Assembly: GCA_003153655.1 (NCBI GenBank)
Contig: PMAK01000004.1
Span: forward strand, 1 to 20,811
From: Phycisphaerales bacterium
GTDB taxonomy: Bacteria; Planctomycetota; Phycisphaerae; Tepidisphaerales; Tepidisphaeraceae
Direction: 5' to 3'
Length of the DNA: 20,811 nucleotides
The notes beneath the pieces were generated by a model. It saw only the letters and a list, made by a program, of their open reading frames with translations, searched no databases and was not told the DNA's origin. This document shows, piece by piece, positions 6,108 through 13,077 of the stretch. Positions within the stretch are counted from its first letter, which is position 1. Every line of letters begins with the position of its first letter. Position numbers and translations under genes: made by a program.

Positions 6108-6797
6108 TCACCTGTTTTCAAGGATTTGCCTCCCGATGAACTCTGAATACGCCGGAGGGATCGCTTGATTCGATTCGCTCCACTCCATCCAGTCGATTCC
6201 CATGAGATCGCGCACGAGCGCCAGTTTACGATCCCGGCCCGTGATGTCTTCACCACGATTCTTGCTTCCAGGACGGCGCTTGCGGATGCGGGCGTGATCC
6301 CCATAGAAGCCGATCACGGTGCGCTCGCTGTGGGCGCAAGACGGCTGGCGCATGGGGATATTGGACTCGAAAAGCCGATGGCGGCGAAGCTCCCATTTCT
6401 GCGTGTTCAAGCCGAACATCGTCCCGCACAGGACAATCCCGCTGATATTCGTGAACAGCATCGGCGCGTGGACACTAAGTGGCGCTCCTTCAACGTTCTC
6501 AATCACCCACGGCTTACCGCTGGCGTTCAGGCGCTCCCTGACGGGCTCAATCAACTCGGGGTGCTCGACAGCATTCGGCATCTGCTTCATGTCGCTGTAG
6601 GCTTGGCAAGGTGGGCTCGCCCAAATGAAATCGTAACCGTCAAGCGGAAAGGTGAGCGCGTCGGCCTGGTGAAACTCGTCTCCGCAGTAACGCGGCTGTG
6701 GCTTGATGTCCACGCCAGTAACGTGGAACCCGGCCCGCTGGAGGCCCTTCGTGGCACCACCCGCACAACAGAACAAGTCCAAGGCTCTCGGCTTCAT
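6108..6797 (-). CDS. DNA cytosine-5 methyltransferase, compact orphan
   Basis: 229 residues; transfers a methyl group from S-adenosylmethionine to carbon 5 of cytosine in DNA. Motifs visible in order: I, DLFCCAGGATKGLQRAGF (7-24) with VDI at 29-31; IV, SPPCQAYS (61-68) with catalytic Cys64; VI, ENV (100-102); VIII, RRHR (138-141); X, NQAIPPAYSEFIG (210-222). All catalytic elements are present, but the target-recognition region is very short compared with the usual 300-400 residue enzymes; compact versions occur in phages. No restriction enzyme is adjacent, so it is an orphan that may protect the viral DNA from host restriction. It is the only gene in the cassette bounded by inverted repeats. 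A ribosome site (AGGTGGAG) lies about 12 bases before the ATG. Confidence 0.92.
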   Translation of the reverse strand: MKPRALDLFCCAGGATKGLQRAGFHVTGVDIKPQPRYCGDEFHQADALTFPLDGYDFIWASPPCQAYSDMKQMPNAVEHPELIEPVRERLNASGKPWVIENVEGAPLSVHAPMLFTNISGIVLCGTMFGLNTQKWELRRHRLFESNIPMRQPSCAHSERTVIGFYGDHARIRKRRPGSKNRGEDITGRDRKLALVRDLMGIDWMEWSESNQAIPPAYSEFIGRQILENR

Positions 6798-6825
6798 CGG
6801 TTCAGTTTACTCCACCTGTCAATCG

Positions 6826-6849
6826 CGCTGTACTCATGTATATAATTCC
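6826..6849. repeat. 24-base terminal inverted repeat, right
   Basis: Exact reverse complement of 6083-6106. It lies 28 bases upstream of the methyltransferase start and its AT-rich core (TATATAATTCC) may contribute promoter elements. Confidence 0.85.
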
Positions 6850-6859
6850 CTAAGATTGG
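6850..6859. repeat. 10-base direct repeat (target duplication), right copy
   Basis: CTAAGATTGG, same orientation as 6073-6082, directly abutting the right inverted repeat. Nine of the ten bases also occur at 1079-1087, with no element there. Confidence 0.75.
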
Positions 6860-6948
6860 ACGGTTTAGACCGACAGCGGTTTCAGCCCGGCACGCCGTCA
6901 ACTCTCTGACCGTGATCGAGCGAACTGGAAAGCGGCAAAACATTGAGA

Positions 6949-8490
6949 CTACTTCTTTGACTTCTTCACCTTCACCGGTTTCAAATCTTCAGGCGGTTCA
7001 GGCGAAATAGATTTCGGGTCGTCTTCTTCTTCTGATTCAGGGAAAGCATAGAACGAATCGATGAAGTTTGGCAAGTCGGCCTCAAACGGCGCGACGAATT
7101 GCCAGGCTTCCGGGATCGCTTTGAAAGCCGGGATCAGTTGTTCCTTGGAAATCGAAGAGCAGAATTGATCGTAGACGATCTGTCCGAACTTGTAGCAGAT
7201 CTGCTCGGCGAATTGATCGCCAGCGAGTGAAAGATTCAAAGCCTGACCGGCTAATTGCGCGACGTTGATGAGCATCGACCGTTGCATGGTATCCATCTCC
7301 GGTCCTCCTTGGGATTGGTCTTGCGGCGGTTGCGCGGGAACTTCTGGGGCGGCCTGTGGAGGAACGGGATAATTCGCTTGCGGTGGGATCGGTTGCGGCT
7401 GCTGGACCAGCTGAGGCGGTCGTTGTTGGACAGGCTGTTGCTGGGATGGATTGGGGCGCCGGTTGTTCATGGCGTTCATGGTCACGATCTGCGACGTCAG
7501 GTCAACGACCTTGGGGCCGAGAGTTTCGGCGAGATCTTGATACCATTCCTTGGGCGCCGCCGGTTGCACGATGCCCGAGACCGCGGTGATGATCTTGGTC
7601 ATCGTTTCCACTTGCGCGAGCGGATCGGGCATCTTGTTCTCTGTCGCCTTCTGCGAGAGCAGTAGCCCCATCAGCTTATCGTTCGACTCCTGGAGCCGGG
7701 TCAGTTGAGAAAGGACGAAGGCCATCATCGTGTTGTCTTGCACGGGCGCCGCGGGAGCGATCATCTCTTTCGCTTTTGACAACGCTTCGATCATCTTCGC
7801 CGGATCGTTGGCGGTGTTCTGCTGTTGCAACAGTGCCGGAAGAATCGTGACGATGGAGCCCATCAATTGATCTTTCGCACCGCCAGACATGTCCGGACGC
7901 CTGGCGAGTTCTGAGCGGACCTCGTTCATGAACTGGACCATGTACTCGGGGACTCCAGTAGTTACGGGCTGGGCGGTCATCCCGGTTGAGTCTTTGACTT
8001 TCTGGGTCCACCATTTGTCGATGAGAGGTTTCCAGGATTGCCACTTCTTGTTGCGCGGATGATTGGTCCAATCCCCCGGCGGCATGTGCGGCGGGTAATC
8101 GGGATCCGAGATACTCACGGTCGCGACCGCGACTCGTTTGTTGCCGTTATTCAGCCAGAGTTTGTAAGATCCCGAGCCGTGCTCTTCTTTCAGATTCTCT
8201 TCGGTGATCGCCCTGGTTTCGATCGCGATGTATTTCGGATCGCGTCCGCCGTTGGTGTTGTCGAAGAACGGATCGAGCCTCCAGATGTAAACGATGTGCT
8301 GCTGCCACTGGGTGTCGTTCAATCCGGCCAGCGTCGAAAAGAATTCTTTGGTCGGGATTTCCTTCTCTTCCTCGGGCGGCCGGCCTAGGCGAGTCTTCTG
8401 TGGGGCTGGGGCAGGGGGGCGAGGCGATGGGTCGGCCAAACCGGGCTCAAAAACATCGGGTGATTCGGCTATAGCGGCGGTCTGTGCCAT
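6949..8490 (-). CDS. Large Pro/Gln-rich virus protein of unknown function
   Basis: 513 residues; the start has an ideal ribosome site (AAGGAGAGTGT before ATG 8490). The N-terminal 45 residues are Pro/Ala/Glu-rich. Residues about 55-150 form a Trp-rich conserved core (HIVYIWRLDPFFDN, DPKYIAIE, HGSGSYKLWLNN) that I recognise as recurring in uncultured phage genomes with the pattern YxxxP...KYI...GxGxYKLxL; no function is known to me. The middle (about 200-340) is helical, a Gln/Pro-rich linker runs about 345-405, and a helical C-terminal domain ends in an acidic stretch and KVKKSKK. No Walker motifs, so not an ATPase. It heads the minus-strand set and is divergent from the late operon. Confidence 0.7.
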   Translation of the reverse strand: MAQTAAIAESPDVFEPGLADPSPRPPAPAPQKTRLGRPPEEEKEIPTKEFFSTLAGLNDTQWQQHIVYIWRLDPFFDNTNGGRDPKYIAIETRAITEENLKEEHGSGSYKLWLNNGNKRVAVATVSISDPDYPPHMPPGDWTNHPRNKKWQSWKPLIDKWWTQKVKDSTGMTAQPVTTGVPEYMVQFMNEVRSELARRPDMSGGAKDQLMGSIVTILPALLQQQNTANDPAKMIEALSKAKEMIAPAAPVQDNTMMAFVLSQLTRLQESNDKLMGLLLSQKATENKMPDPLAQVETMTKIITAVSGIVQPAAPKEWYQDLAETLGPKVVDLTSQIVTMNAMNNRRPNPSQQQPVQQRPPQLVQQPQPIPPQANYPVPPQAAPEVPAQPPQDQSQGGPEMDTMQRSMLINVAQLAGQALNLSLAGDQFAEQICYKFGQIVYDQFCSSISKEQLIPAFKAIPEAWQFVAPFEADLPNFIDSFYAFPESEEEDDPKSISPEPPEDLKPVKVKKSKK

Positions 8491-8588
8491 ACACTCTCCT
8501 TGATTCCCGCGACTTCGGGATACGATAACGTATTTTACGAGCAGCGTTCAATCTGGGACAGAACCAGTTTACACTCCTTGCAGAGAAC
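8491..8588. promoter_or_regulatory. Divergent promoter region of the late operon and the 513-residue gene
   Basis: The only space between divergent transcription units in the right half. On the plus strand TTCAAT, 17 bases, TACACT is a fair promoter ending about 20 bases before GTG 8589. On the minus strand TTGAAC, 18 bases, TATCGT could serve the gene starting at 8490. A small dyad, ATTCCCG/CGGGAT, lies near 8503-8521. Hexamer matches are moderate, so exact positions are uncertain. Confidence 0.4.
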
Positions 8589-9455
8589 GTGTCAGCGCAA
8601 CCAATCGTTTTGCAACGCGATCGCACCGCTCACGGGGTCAACACGCCCACGCGCGCGGTGACCGAACAGACAGTAAAGAAGATGTGCGAGCACATCCGCA
8701 ACGCACAGGCCGATCCGATGCTGCAAGAGATCGCGCGGCGCATCGCGGCCAGCTCTCCCTCGCCGGCCGGACAGCTATCGGCTATCTGGCTGTGGGTCAA
8801 GAACCACATCAAGTTTCTGCATGACGACGTGCTGACCCGTGTCCTCTTTAATGAGAGCGATCACTTCGAGCTGCTGATCTCCCCGCCCGTGATGCTGCGC
8901 ATGAAAGCGCCGTCCGGCGACTGCGACGACTTCACAATGCTCGCCTGCGCCCTGGCGTGCGCGATGGGGTTCCCGTGGGGGATCGTGACGCTCGCGTGCG
9001 ACCGCAAGAGGCCGGGCGAATACTCGCACGTCTACGGATGCGCCTGGCTACCGAACGGAATCATGGCGCCGCTCGATTGCTCGCACGGCAAGTATCCGGG
9101 CTGGGAAGTCCCGAGCCATGACGTGCAGCGCAAGACGATCTGGAACTCCGATGCGCGGATCGTCTCGGACGAACCAGGGCCGGCGGCCATGCGCGATCGC
9201 CCAACGTCGGATCTGACATCGCCGGCGCTAGGGTCCGTACCCGCGGGGTTGCCTGTGATCGAGGGGATGCCCGTCGTCGATACCGGCATACCGGGCATCG
9301 GAACGCTGGACTTCACGAACCCGCTCGAATGGCTGACTATCGGGGGAGCTGCAGCATCGGCGTTTCTGTTGTCGTCGGCCACTAGTAAAGTCGCCGGGGT
9401 CGCTGGCTTCCTGGGAGTGCGGTACGTGCTTCAGCAAATGTGGGGAACCTGGTAG
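8589..9455 (+). CDS. Transglutaminase-like cysteine protease with C-terminal membrane helix
   Basis: 288 residues from GTG 8589. The transglutaminase-like catalytic core is clear: SGDCDDFTMLACAL with nucleophile Cys112, EYSHVY with His147 and MAPLDCSHG with Asp163, in the right order and spacing. Upstream IWLWVKNHIKFLHD (about 66-79) is the usual helix before the active site. Bacterial members of this fold are mostly peptidases or cross-linking enzymes. Residues about 190-245 are a Pro-rich linker, and about 250-280 is hydrophobic (IGGAAASAFLLSSATSKVAG), suggesting membrane anchoring. It is the first gene of the late operon and abuts a run of membrane proteins sharing a GMG(Q/A) segment, so it is my candidate for their processing enzyme; that link is inference. 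Confidence 0.82.
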   Translation: MSAQPIVLQRDRTAHGVNTPTRAVTEQTVKKMCEHIRNAQADPMLQEIARRIAASSPSPAGQLSAIWLWVKNHIKFLHDDVLTRVLFNESDHFELLISPPVMLRMKAPSGDCDDFTMLACALACAMGFPWGIVTLACDRKRPGEYSHVYGCAWLPNGIMAPLDCSHGKYPGWEVPSHDVQRKTIWNSDARIVSDEPGPAAMRDRPTSDLTSPALGSVPAGLPVIEGMPVVDTGIPGIGTLDFTNPLEWLTIGGAAASAFLLSSATSKVAGVAGFLGVRYVLQQMWGTW

Positions 9456-10040
9456 ATGCCCTACGTAACCATATATGGACGGGCTCCGATCAAGAGCCAA
9501 TTAAACCAATACATCCGGGGCGTACGTAGGATGGCTGGCAAGGGTATGGGGCAAGATCCGACGGCGGGCGGCACGTACGACGACTCAAGCACCGGGTTCA
9601 CGGACCCGACACTAGCGCTATCAACCACGCTGCCAACGACCGATCTCTCGGACCTCGGGGTTAATTTCAACGCGGTCGCGAACAGTCCCACGACTTCGGC
9701 AAGTTCCTCATTAGCCCCCACCGATCTTCCCGCATCCTTGCAAACCGCTTTCAATAATGCATATTCCACGGCAACATCCCCAGCATCGGGCGGCGGTTTC
9801 AATATCGCTTCTTTCATCAATTCGCTGAGCGGGGCGGCGGCAGCGGCAGCAAAAGTGTATGTGTCAACCGAATCGCCGTACCTCATTCCGGGTACGAACA
9901 CGCTTTACAATCCAGCGACTGGCTCGATCCTTGGAGCGGGATTGAGTTCGACGGACATGAGTTCGCTGTTGCTCTATGGCGGCCTTGCGTTGGGGGCTTA
10001 CCTGCTCATCACATTAGTCGAGGGAGCCGCTAAGAAATGA
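9456..10040 (+). CDS. GMGQ-leader membrane protein 1
   Basis: 194 residues; the ATG directly abuts the stop of the protease gene. The N terminus (MPYVTIYGRAPIKSQ) is basic and ends in MAGKGMGQ with GMGQ at residues 30-33. Then comes a long Ser/Thr/Ala-rich region without charged residues and a single C-terminal transmembrane helix (about 168-188, SLLLYGGLALGAYLLITLVE) ending in KK. The position of GMGQ is the same as in the next gene although the rest is unrelated. The pattern basic leader, GMGQ, low-complexity domain, C-terminal anchor suggests a virion membrane protein trimmed or sorted at GMGQ. No named family. Confidence 0.75.
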   Translation: MPYVTIYGRAPIKSQLNQYIRGVRRMAGKGMGQDPTAGGTYDDSSTGFTDPTLALSTTLPTTDLSDLGVNFNAVANSPTTSASSSLAPTDLPASLQTAFNNAYSTATSPASGGGFNIASFINSLSGAAAAAAKVYVSTESPYLIPGTNTLYNPATGSILGAGLSSTDMSSLLLYGGLALGAYLLITLVEGAAKK

Positions 10041-10050
10041 GCGCCAACGC

Positions 10051-10752
10051 ATGAGCTACGTGCGCATGAGCCCACGCGCGGAACTCTCGGAGTACTATCC
10101 CCCGCCCTACAATTTCCTGGCTCCCAAACGATCCAAGGGAATGGGACAAACATCGTCATCGTCGTCATCGTCGTCATCGAGTTCAGGATTGACTCCTGGC
10201 AACATCATCGCTGGGGTCACGGACATTCTCGAGATCACGTCTCTGATCGAGAAAGCCTTTCAAGGTTGCGGATCAAGTTGCACGTTGACTTCCACCGAGG
10301 CGAACAACATCGAATCGATGATGCAGCAGAACCTGTCACAGTATCTGGCCGCTCCCGTATCGGCCGCAACCCAAGCCGAGGCCTTGGGCAATTTCAATAC
10401 GCTCTGGTCGCAGATCCAGAGTTATTGTTTACAGCCATCTCTTGGAGCCGCTGGAACGAATTGCATCTCGGAACGCCAGAACGGAGCCTGCTCCTACAAA
10501 ACAACTCCGGGCGGATGGCAGCAAAACGGATCGACTTGGACTTACGTTTACCCCGGAGCGAACGGATCCGGATCGACCTGTTGGAATTGGTTCGTCGGCT
10601 ATAGCGATCCCATCACCAATGATCCACGGATCGGAGAGGCGTCTTCGACTTCTTCTTCCAGCGCGTCTAGTTCGAGCGGCGCATCGATCCTTTTCCCTGC
10701 GGCTTTGATCGGCGGCGGACTGCTGCTGCTGTTCATGTTTGGTGATCTATGA
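10051..10752 (+). CDS. GMGQ-leader membrane protein 2 with Ser run
   Basis: 233 residues. N terminus MSYVRMSPRAELSEYYPPPY, then KRSKGMGQ (GMGQ at 30-33, exactly as in the previous protein), followed at once by a run of 11 serines encoded by a 9-base tandem repeat. The central domain (about 45-190) has eight or more cysteines (GCGSSC, SYCLQP, NCISERQNGACSY) and looks like an exported, disulphide-bonded domain. The block LGAAGTNCISERQNG recurs in uncultured phage proteins that I remember but cannot name. A second Ser-rich linker precedes the C-terminal transmembrane helix (about 213-231, LFPAALIGGGLLLLFMFG). The leader block AELSEYYPPPYNF is shared with the protein from 15064-15543. Confidence 0.75.
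   Translation: MSYVRMSPRAELSEYYPPPYNFLAPKRSKGMGQTSSSSSSSSSSSGLTPGNIIAGVTDILEITSLIEKAFQGCGSSCTLTSTEANNIESMMQQNLSQYLAAPVSAATQAEALGNFNTLWSQIQSYCLQPSLGAAGTNCISERQNGACSYKTTPGGWQQNGSTWTYVYPGANGSGSTCWNWFVGYSDPITNDPRIGEASSTSSSSASSSSGASILFPAALIGGGLLLLFMFGDL
10153..10179 (+). repeat. Three tandem copies of a 9-base repeat
   Basis: TCGTCATCG three times in perfect tandem, continuing imperfectly on both sides. It encodes the poly-Ser run directly after GMGQ in the 10051 gene. The unit is a multiple of 3, so copy-number change would alter linker length without frameshift. Confidence 0.85.
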
Positions 10753-11387
10753 TCGTGCGAGCGCGAACACCCATGATGCCGAGAGGGATGGGACAAATGC
10801 GCCCGTCTTACCGGCGCAGAGGATTCGGCGCGACGGACACGGTCGTCACCAATCCTTCCATCGTTTCCGAATACACGGCCATGATGAGTAAGCTCGGTAT
10901 TCCCGGTCAGGGAACTCCGGCGACGATTGCGGCGGAACCGATCTGCAACGGCCTGACGATCAACGACGTTGGATATGGGGCCTGCATTCAGACCTGTCAA
11001 TACGATGGATCGCTGGTGGGCTGTCCGCCGGTAGCGGGGGTGGTGCAATCGGGGGAGAGCGTGGGGACGATGCTCGCCCAAGAAGCGGCTTACGCTCCTA
11101 ATCCACTTACGGGACCGGGCGGCGCGACCGGACAGAGCACGGCTCCTCCACCGGCTGCGACTTCGGCCTCGAGTCCGGCGGTGGTTCAAAGCAACGCTCC
11201 AAACTCGACCAGTGTAATCCCGGCATCGTTCGCTTCGTTGTTTTCGAGCGCATCGTCGAGTCCCGGCGGCTGCTTCGCTTTGTTCGGCGATCAGAATAGC
11301 TGCATCGGTCCCATCGGCTCGACGACCTTGATGGTATTAGGCGGAGGATTGCTTGCCTGGTTTCTGCTGTTCGGAGGCAAACGATGA
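10749..11387 (+). CDS. GMGQ-leader membrane protein 3
   Basis: 212 residues, starting with an ATGA overlap with the previous stop. The leader is short: MIVRARTPMMPRGMGQMRPS, GMGQ at 13-16, then a basic patch (YRRRGFG). The middle has a cysteine group (PICNGL, ACIQTCQ, GCPP), then a Ser/Ala/Pro-rich linker. The C terminus CFALFGDQNSCIGPIGS plus a transmembrane helix (about 190-208) and GGKR is clearly paralogous to the end of the 14558-14929 protein (CLALFGDGASCWGPIGS). So at least part of this protein set arose by duplication, while the middles diverged or were exchanged. Confidence 0.75.
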   Translation: MIVRARTPMMPRGMGQMRPSYRRRGFGATDTVVTNPSIVSEYTAMMSKLGIPGQGTPATIAAEPICNGLTINDVGYGACIQTCQYDGSLVGCPPVAGVVQSGESVGTMLAQEAAYAPNPLTGPGGATGQSTAPPPAATSASSPAVVQSNAPNSTSVIPASFASLFSSASSSPGGCFALFGDQNSCIGPIGSTTLMVLGGGLLAWFLLFGGKR

Positions 11388-11764
11388 GCTACGTTCGGAC
11401 CGATTGCCAGACCATCGCGTTACCAGGCGGCGTCCCGCTCGAAGTGGAAGTGGCGCGCGCCCCAGAGGATTTGAAACGCGGGCTGAAGTTCCGGCCAGTT
11501 CTTGACACGGACGGGATGCTGTTCCTCTATCCCAAGTCCGGCTTTCACCAATTCACGATGTATCAGACTTTGGTTCCGCTCGACATGCTGTGGATGGACT
11601 GGCGCGGGGTCATCGTCGAGATTGCCGAAAACGCGCAACCGCATTCGGCGGGCAAGCTGTACGGCGGGGGAAAGATGTCGAGCTACGGTCTGGAACTGCC
11701 GGCCGGAATGGTGCGGAAGTACGGTCTCAAGATCGGCCAGACCATCGGAGGGCTCAATGGCTAA
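11384..11764 (+). CDS. DUF192 family protein
   Basis: 126 residues with the full DUF192 (COG1430) pattern: EVEVARAPEDLKRGLKFR, then GMLFLYP, FTMYQTLVPLDMLWMDWRG, VEIAENAQP, and the C-terminal YGLELPAGMVRKYGLKIGQ. DUF192 is a small beta-rich domain of unknown function; bacterial members are usually exported. This one lacks a signal peptide or membrane helix, so here it may stay in the cell or in the virion. It begins MSYVR, the same start as several GMG-leader proteins around it, though it has no GMG motif. It overlaps its neighbours by 4 and 8 bases within the late operon; a structural or maturation role is inference. Confidence 0.85.
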   Translation: MSYVRTDCQTIALPGGVPLEVEVARAPEDLKRGLKFRPVLDTDGMLFLYPKSGFHQFTMYQTLVPLDMLWMDWRGVIVEIAENAQPHSAGKLYGGGKMSSYGLELPAGMVRKYGLKIGQTIGGLNG

Positions 11765-12398
11765 GAGTTCAGGTATCGGCGATTTAATTGGCTGGGGAAT
11801 CGCGGGCGTCGGAATTTGGTGGGTCGGATCGATGTACAACTGGTTCGGGTTGTTCGGCACTCCGGCGGCCGCCCCCACCGGAACCGGCACACCAGCGCAA
11901 CAGGCACCCACAGCCACGAGTCCGACCACGACGACAACTCCGGTGACGACGACGTCTCCCGTCTCGACGGCTCCTCCGTCCGTGAGTCTGGCTGGGACGG
12001 TTTCGACGACGCTGAACAACGCGCTCGAAGCCAACGTCGATATCGGTGGCGCGGTTCAGAATCTGGCTTGCATTCCAGGCGGGCAGTGCTACAACACATC
12101 GGGCCAGGGCGTTACGCTTCCTTCAGGGGTCACCGCGGCTCAAATCTATGCCCTGATGCAAACCGCTTACGCTGCGCAGACTAAGATCGCGACGACCACG
12201 ACAACCAAGAGCCCTGCCGCGACGAGCACCACTACGGTCAAGCTACCAACCTCCCATGGAGCTACGGTGCTCGGGGTGAGAGGTTTGGGAATGGGCGCCG
12301 GAATTATTCCGGCTTCTACTCCGATGCCGGTTACCGGACCTCGGTTGATGACTCGATCGAGCCGAAGGAATTACGTTCGAAAAGGGGCAGCATACTGA
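11757..12398 (+). CDS. Membrane protein with C-terminal GMGA segment (mirror-image layout)
   Basis: 213 residues from ATG 11757; a longer frame from 11502 only reads through the DUF192 gene in another frame. It begins with a transmembrane helix (about 8-27, GDLIGWGIAGVGIWWVGSMY), followed by a Thr/Pro-rich linker (about 38-80, many TTT and PTT), a central domain with three cysteines, and another Thr run. Near the end is VRGLGMGAGII (GMGA at 178-181) and a basic tail (LMTRSSRRNYVRKGAAY). The order is the mirror of the GMGQ-leader proteins: anchor first, GMG and basic segment last. So the GMG segment would lie on the opposite side of the anchor in the chain. Overlap of 8 bases with the previous gene. 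Confidence 0.7.
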   Translation: MAKSSGIGDLIGWGIAGVGIWWVGSMYNWFGLFGTPAAAPTGTGTPAQQAPTATSPTTTTTPVTTTSPVSTAPPSVSLAGTVSTTLNNALEANVDIGGAVQNLACIPGGQCYNTSGQGVTLPSGVTAAQIYALMQTAYAAQTKIATTTTTKSPAATSTTTVKLPTSHGATVLGVRGLGMGAGIIPASTPMPVTGPRLMTRSSRRNYVRKGAAY

Positions 12399-12399
12399 T

Positions 12400-12786
12400 A
12401 TGCGTTTTGTGGTAGCGCTCTTCCGATCTTTCGTTGACAGCTTAAAATCTTCCCGCGTTCGCGCGCCCAAGCAGCTTCTCAGCGTTACTCACGATTGTCT
12501 GCCTGAGGCTCTGCCGATTTTAGCCGAACAGTTGCGCGCGTTTGGAGCGCGGGTTTCGTTTTCAAACGGCTGGTCGGGCGTTGTTGCGAGCGAAGCCGGG
12601 GAATTATTCTTCAAATATCGCGGCGGATCGTTGACCGTCACGGTGACCAAAGACCTGGGGCATTTCCCGCGCCTGATGTTGATCGGCGGGATGCGGCAGA
12701 CCATCGAAGAAGCCAACGAAATCGTACTGCGCGCGCACGCCGAATCGCGATCTTTCGAGATTGCACAGGAAAGCGCCGAAGCATGA
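12400..12786 (+). CDS. Soluble hypothetical protein of the late operon
   Basis: 128 residues; the start lies 1 base after the previous stop. No membrane helix and no GMG segment. The N-terminal 25 residues are basic; residues about 25-90 alternate strands and helices (SFSNGWSGVVASEAGELFFK, GGSLTVTVTKDLGHFPRLML), ending in a charged helix. I do not recognise a family. One caution: bases 12416-12429 equal the last 14 bases of a common Illumina adapter, inside codons 6-10; the frame reads smoothly through it, so it may be chance. Confidence 0.65.
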   Translation: MRFVVALFRSFVDSLKSSRVRAPKQLLSVTHDCLPEALPILAEQLRAFGARVSFSNGWSGVVASEAGELFFKYRGGSLTVTVTKDLGHFPRLMLIGGMRQTIEEANEIVLRAHAESRSFEIAQESAEA

Positions 12787-12799
12787 AAGGATATCGGCA

Positions 12800-12991
12800 A
12801 TGAACAACGGAGGCGGTGTTTTGTTGGTGCTAGTGGTGGGCTTGGTCGGGCTCTATGTATTGGGCACTTACTGCAACAACGTCGGGGTTGTGTCTTCGTC
12901 TTGCCCATATCCTTTTGGTGCGCCAGCTTCGCTTTTGGCCTGGGCAGTGAACAATCCGCAGAATTGGGGATGGACAACGGTGAACTCATGA
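12800..12991 (+). CDS. Small single-helix membrane protein
   Basis: 63 residues from ATG 12800, preceded by GAAAGGATATC; an upstream in-frame ATG at 12761 lies within the previous gene. It starts MNNGGG, then a transmembrane helix (about 7-24, VLLVLVVGLVGLYVLGTY), then a short outer part with two cysteines (TYCNN, SSCPYP) and Trp-rich end. Typical of small virion membrane proteins; no family assigned. Its TGA overlaps an ATG that opens a 29-codon frame. Confidence 0.65.
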   Translation: MNNGGGVLLVLVVGLVGLYVLGTYCNNVGVVSSSCPYPFGAPASLLAWAVNNPQNWGWTTVNS

Positions 12992-13077
12992 TCTCACGCA
13001 TCCCATCGCGACTCCAGACCGTACTAGACGGTCCAGGCAAGCGCCAGCAACAAAGGATGGCTGTATGCCGTACGTGA
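12988..13077 (+). CDS. Possible 29-residue coupled peptide
   Basis: An ATG overlapping the TGA of the previous gene (ATGA) opens a 29-codon basic frame (MISRIPSRLQTVLDG...) that ends 13 bases inside the next gene. The coupling is typical of this operon, but the peptide is short and the region also holds a small dyad (GACCGT, 5 bases, ACGGTC at 13017-13033). It may be just the leader of the next gene. Confidence 0.25.
   Translation: MISRIPSRLQTVLDGPGKRQQQRMAVCRT

Larger units (their letters stand above)
6083..6849. mobile_element. Compact methyltransferase cassette with terminal inverted repeats
   Basis: A 767-base unit bounded by perfect 24-base inverted repeats (6083-6106, 6826-6849) and flanked by a 10-base direct duplication, CTAAGATTGG (6073-6082, 6850-6859). 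It contains a single gene, a cytosine-5 methyltransferase filling almost all the space, and no transposase. Removing it with one copy of the duplication would restore a roughly 100-base intergenic region between the genes at 6949-8490 and 5665-6057. Mobile forms of restriction-modification genes bordered by inverted repeats are known in bacteria. Such a small, transposase-free form would have to be moved by an enzyme supplied in trans. A site-specific inversion switch would explain the inverted repeats but not the direct duplication. Confidence 0.7.

Noticed and set aside
6083..6849. Invertible phase-variation switch
   Set aside because: Inverted repeats alone would allow it, but the direct 10-base duplication outside them is better explained by insertion; no recombinase is nearby.
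7255..7665. Plus-strand 136-codon frame and similar frames opposite the 513-residue gene
   Set aside because: Arg/Leu-rich antisense of a high-GC gene, without ribosome sites.
9531..9552. Adenovirus-type protease site (M/I/L)xGx-G in the MAGKG of the 9456 leader
   Set aside because: Only this one leader fits that consensus; the shared element is GMG(Q/A), so homology to the adenovirus protease system is not supported.
11502..11756. N-terminal extension of the 11757 protein
   Set aside because: It reads the DUF192 gene in another frame; the ATG at 11757 gives a normal membrane-helix start.
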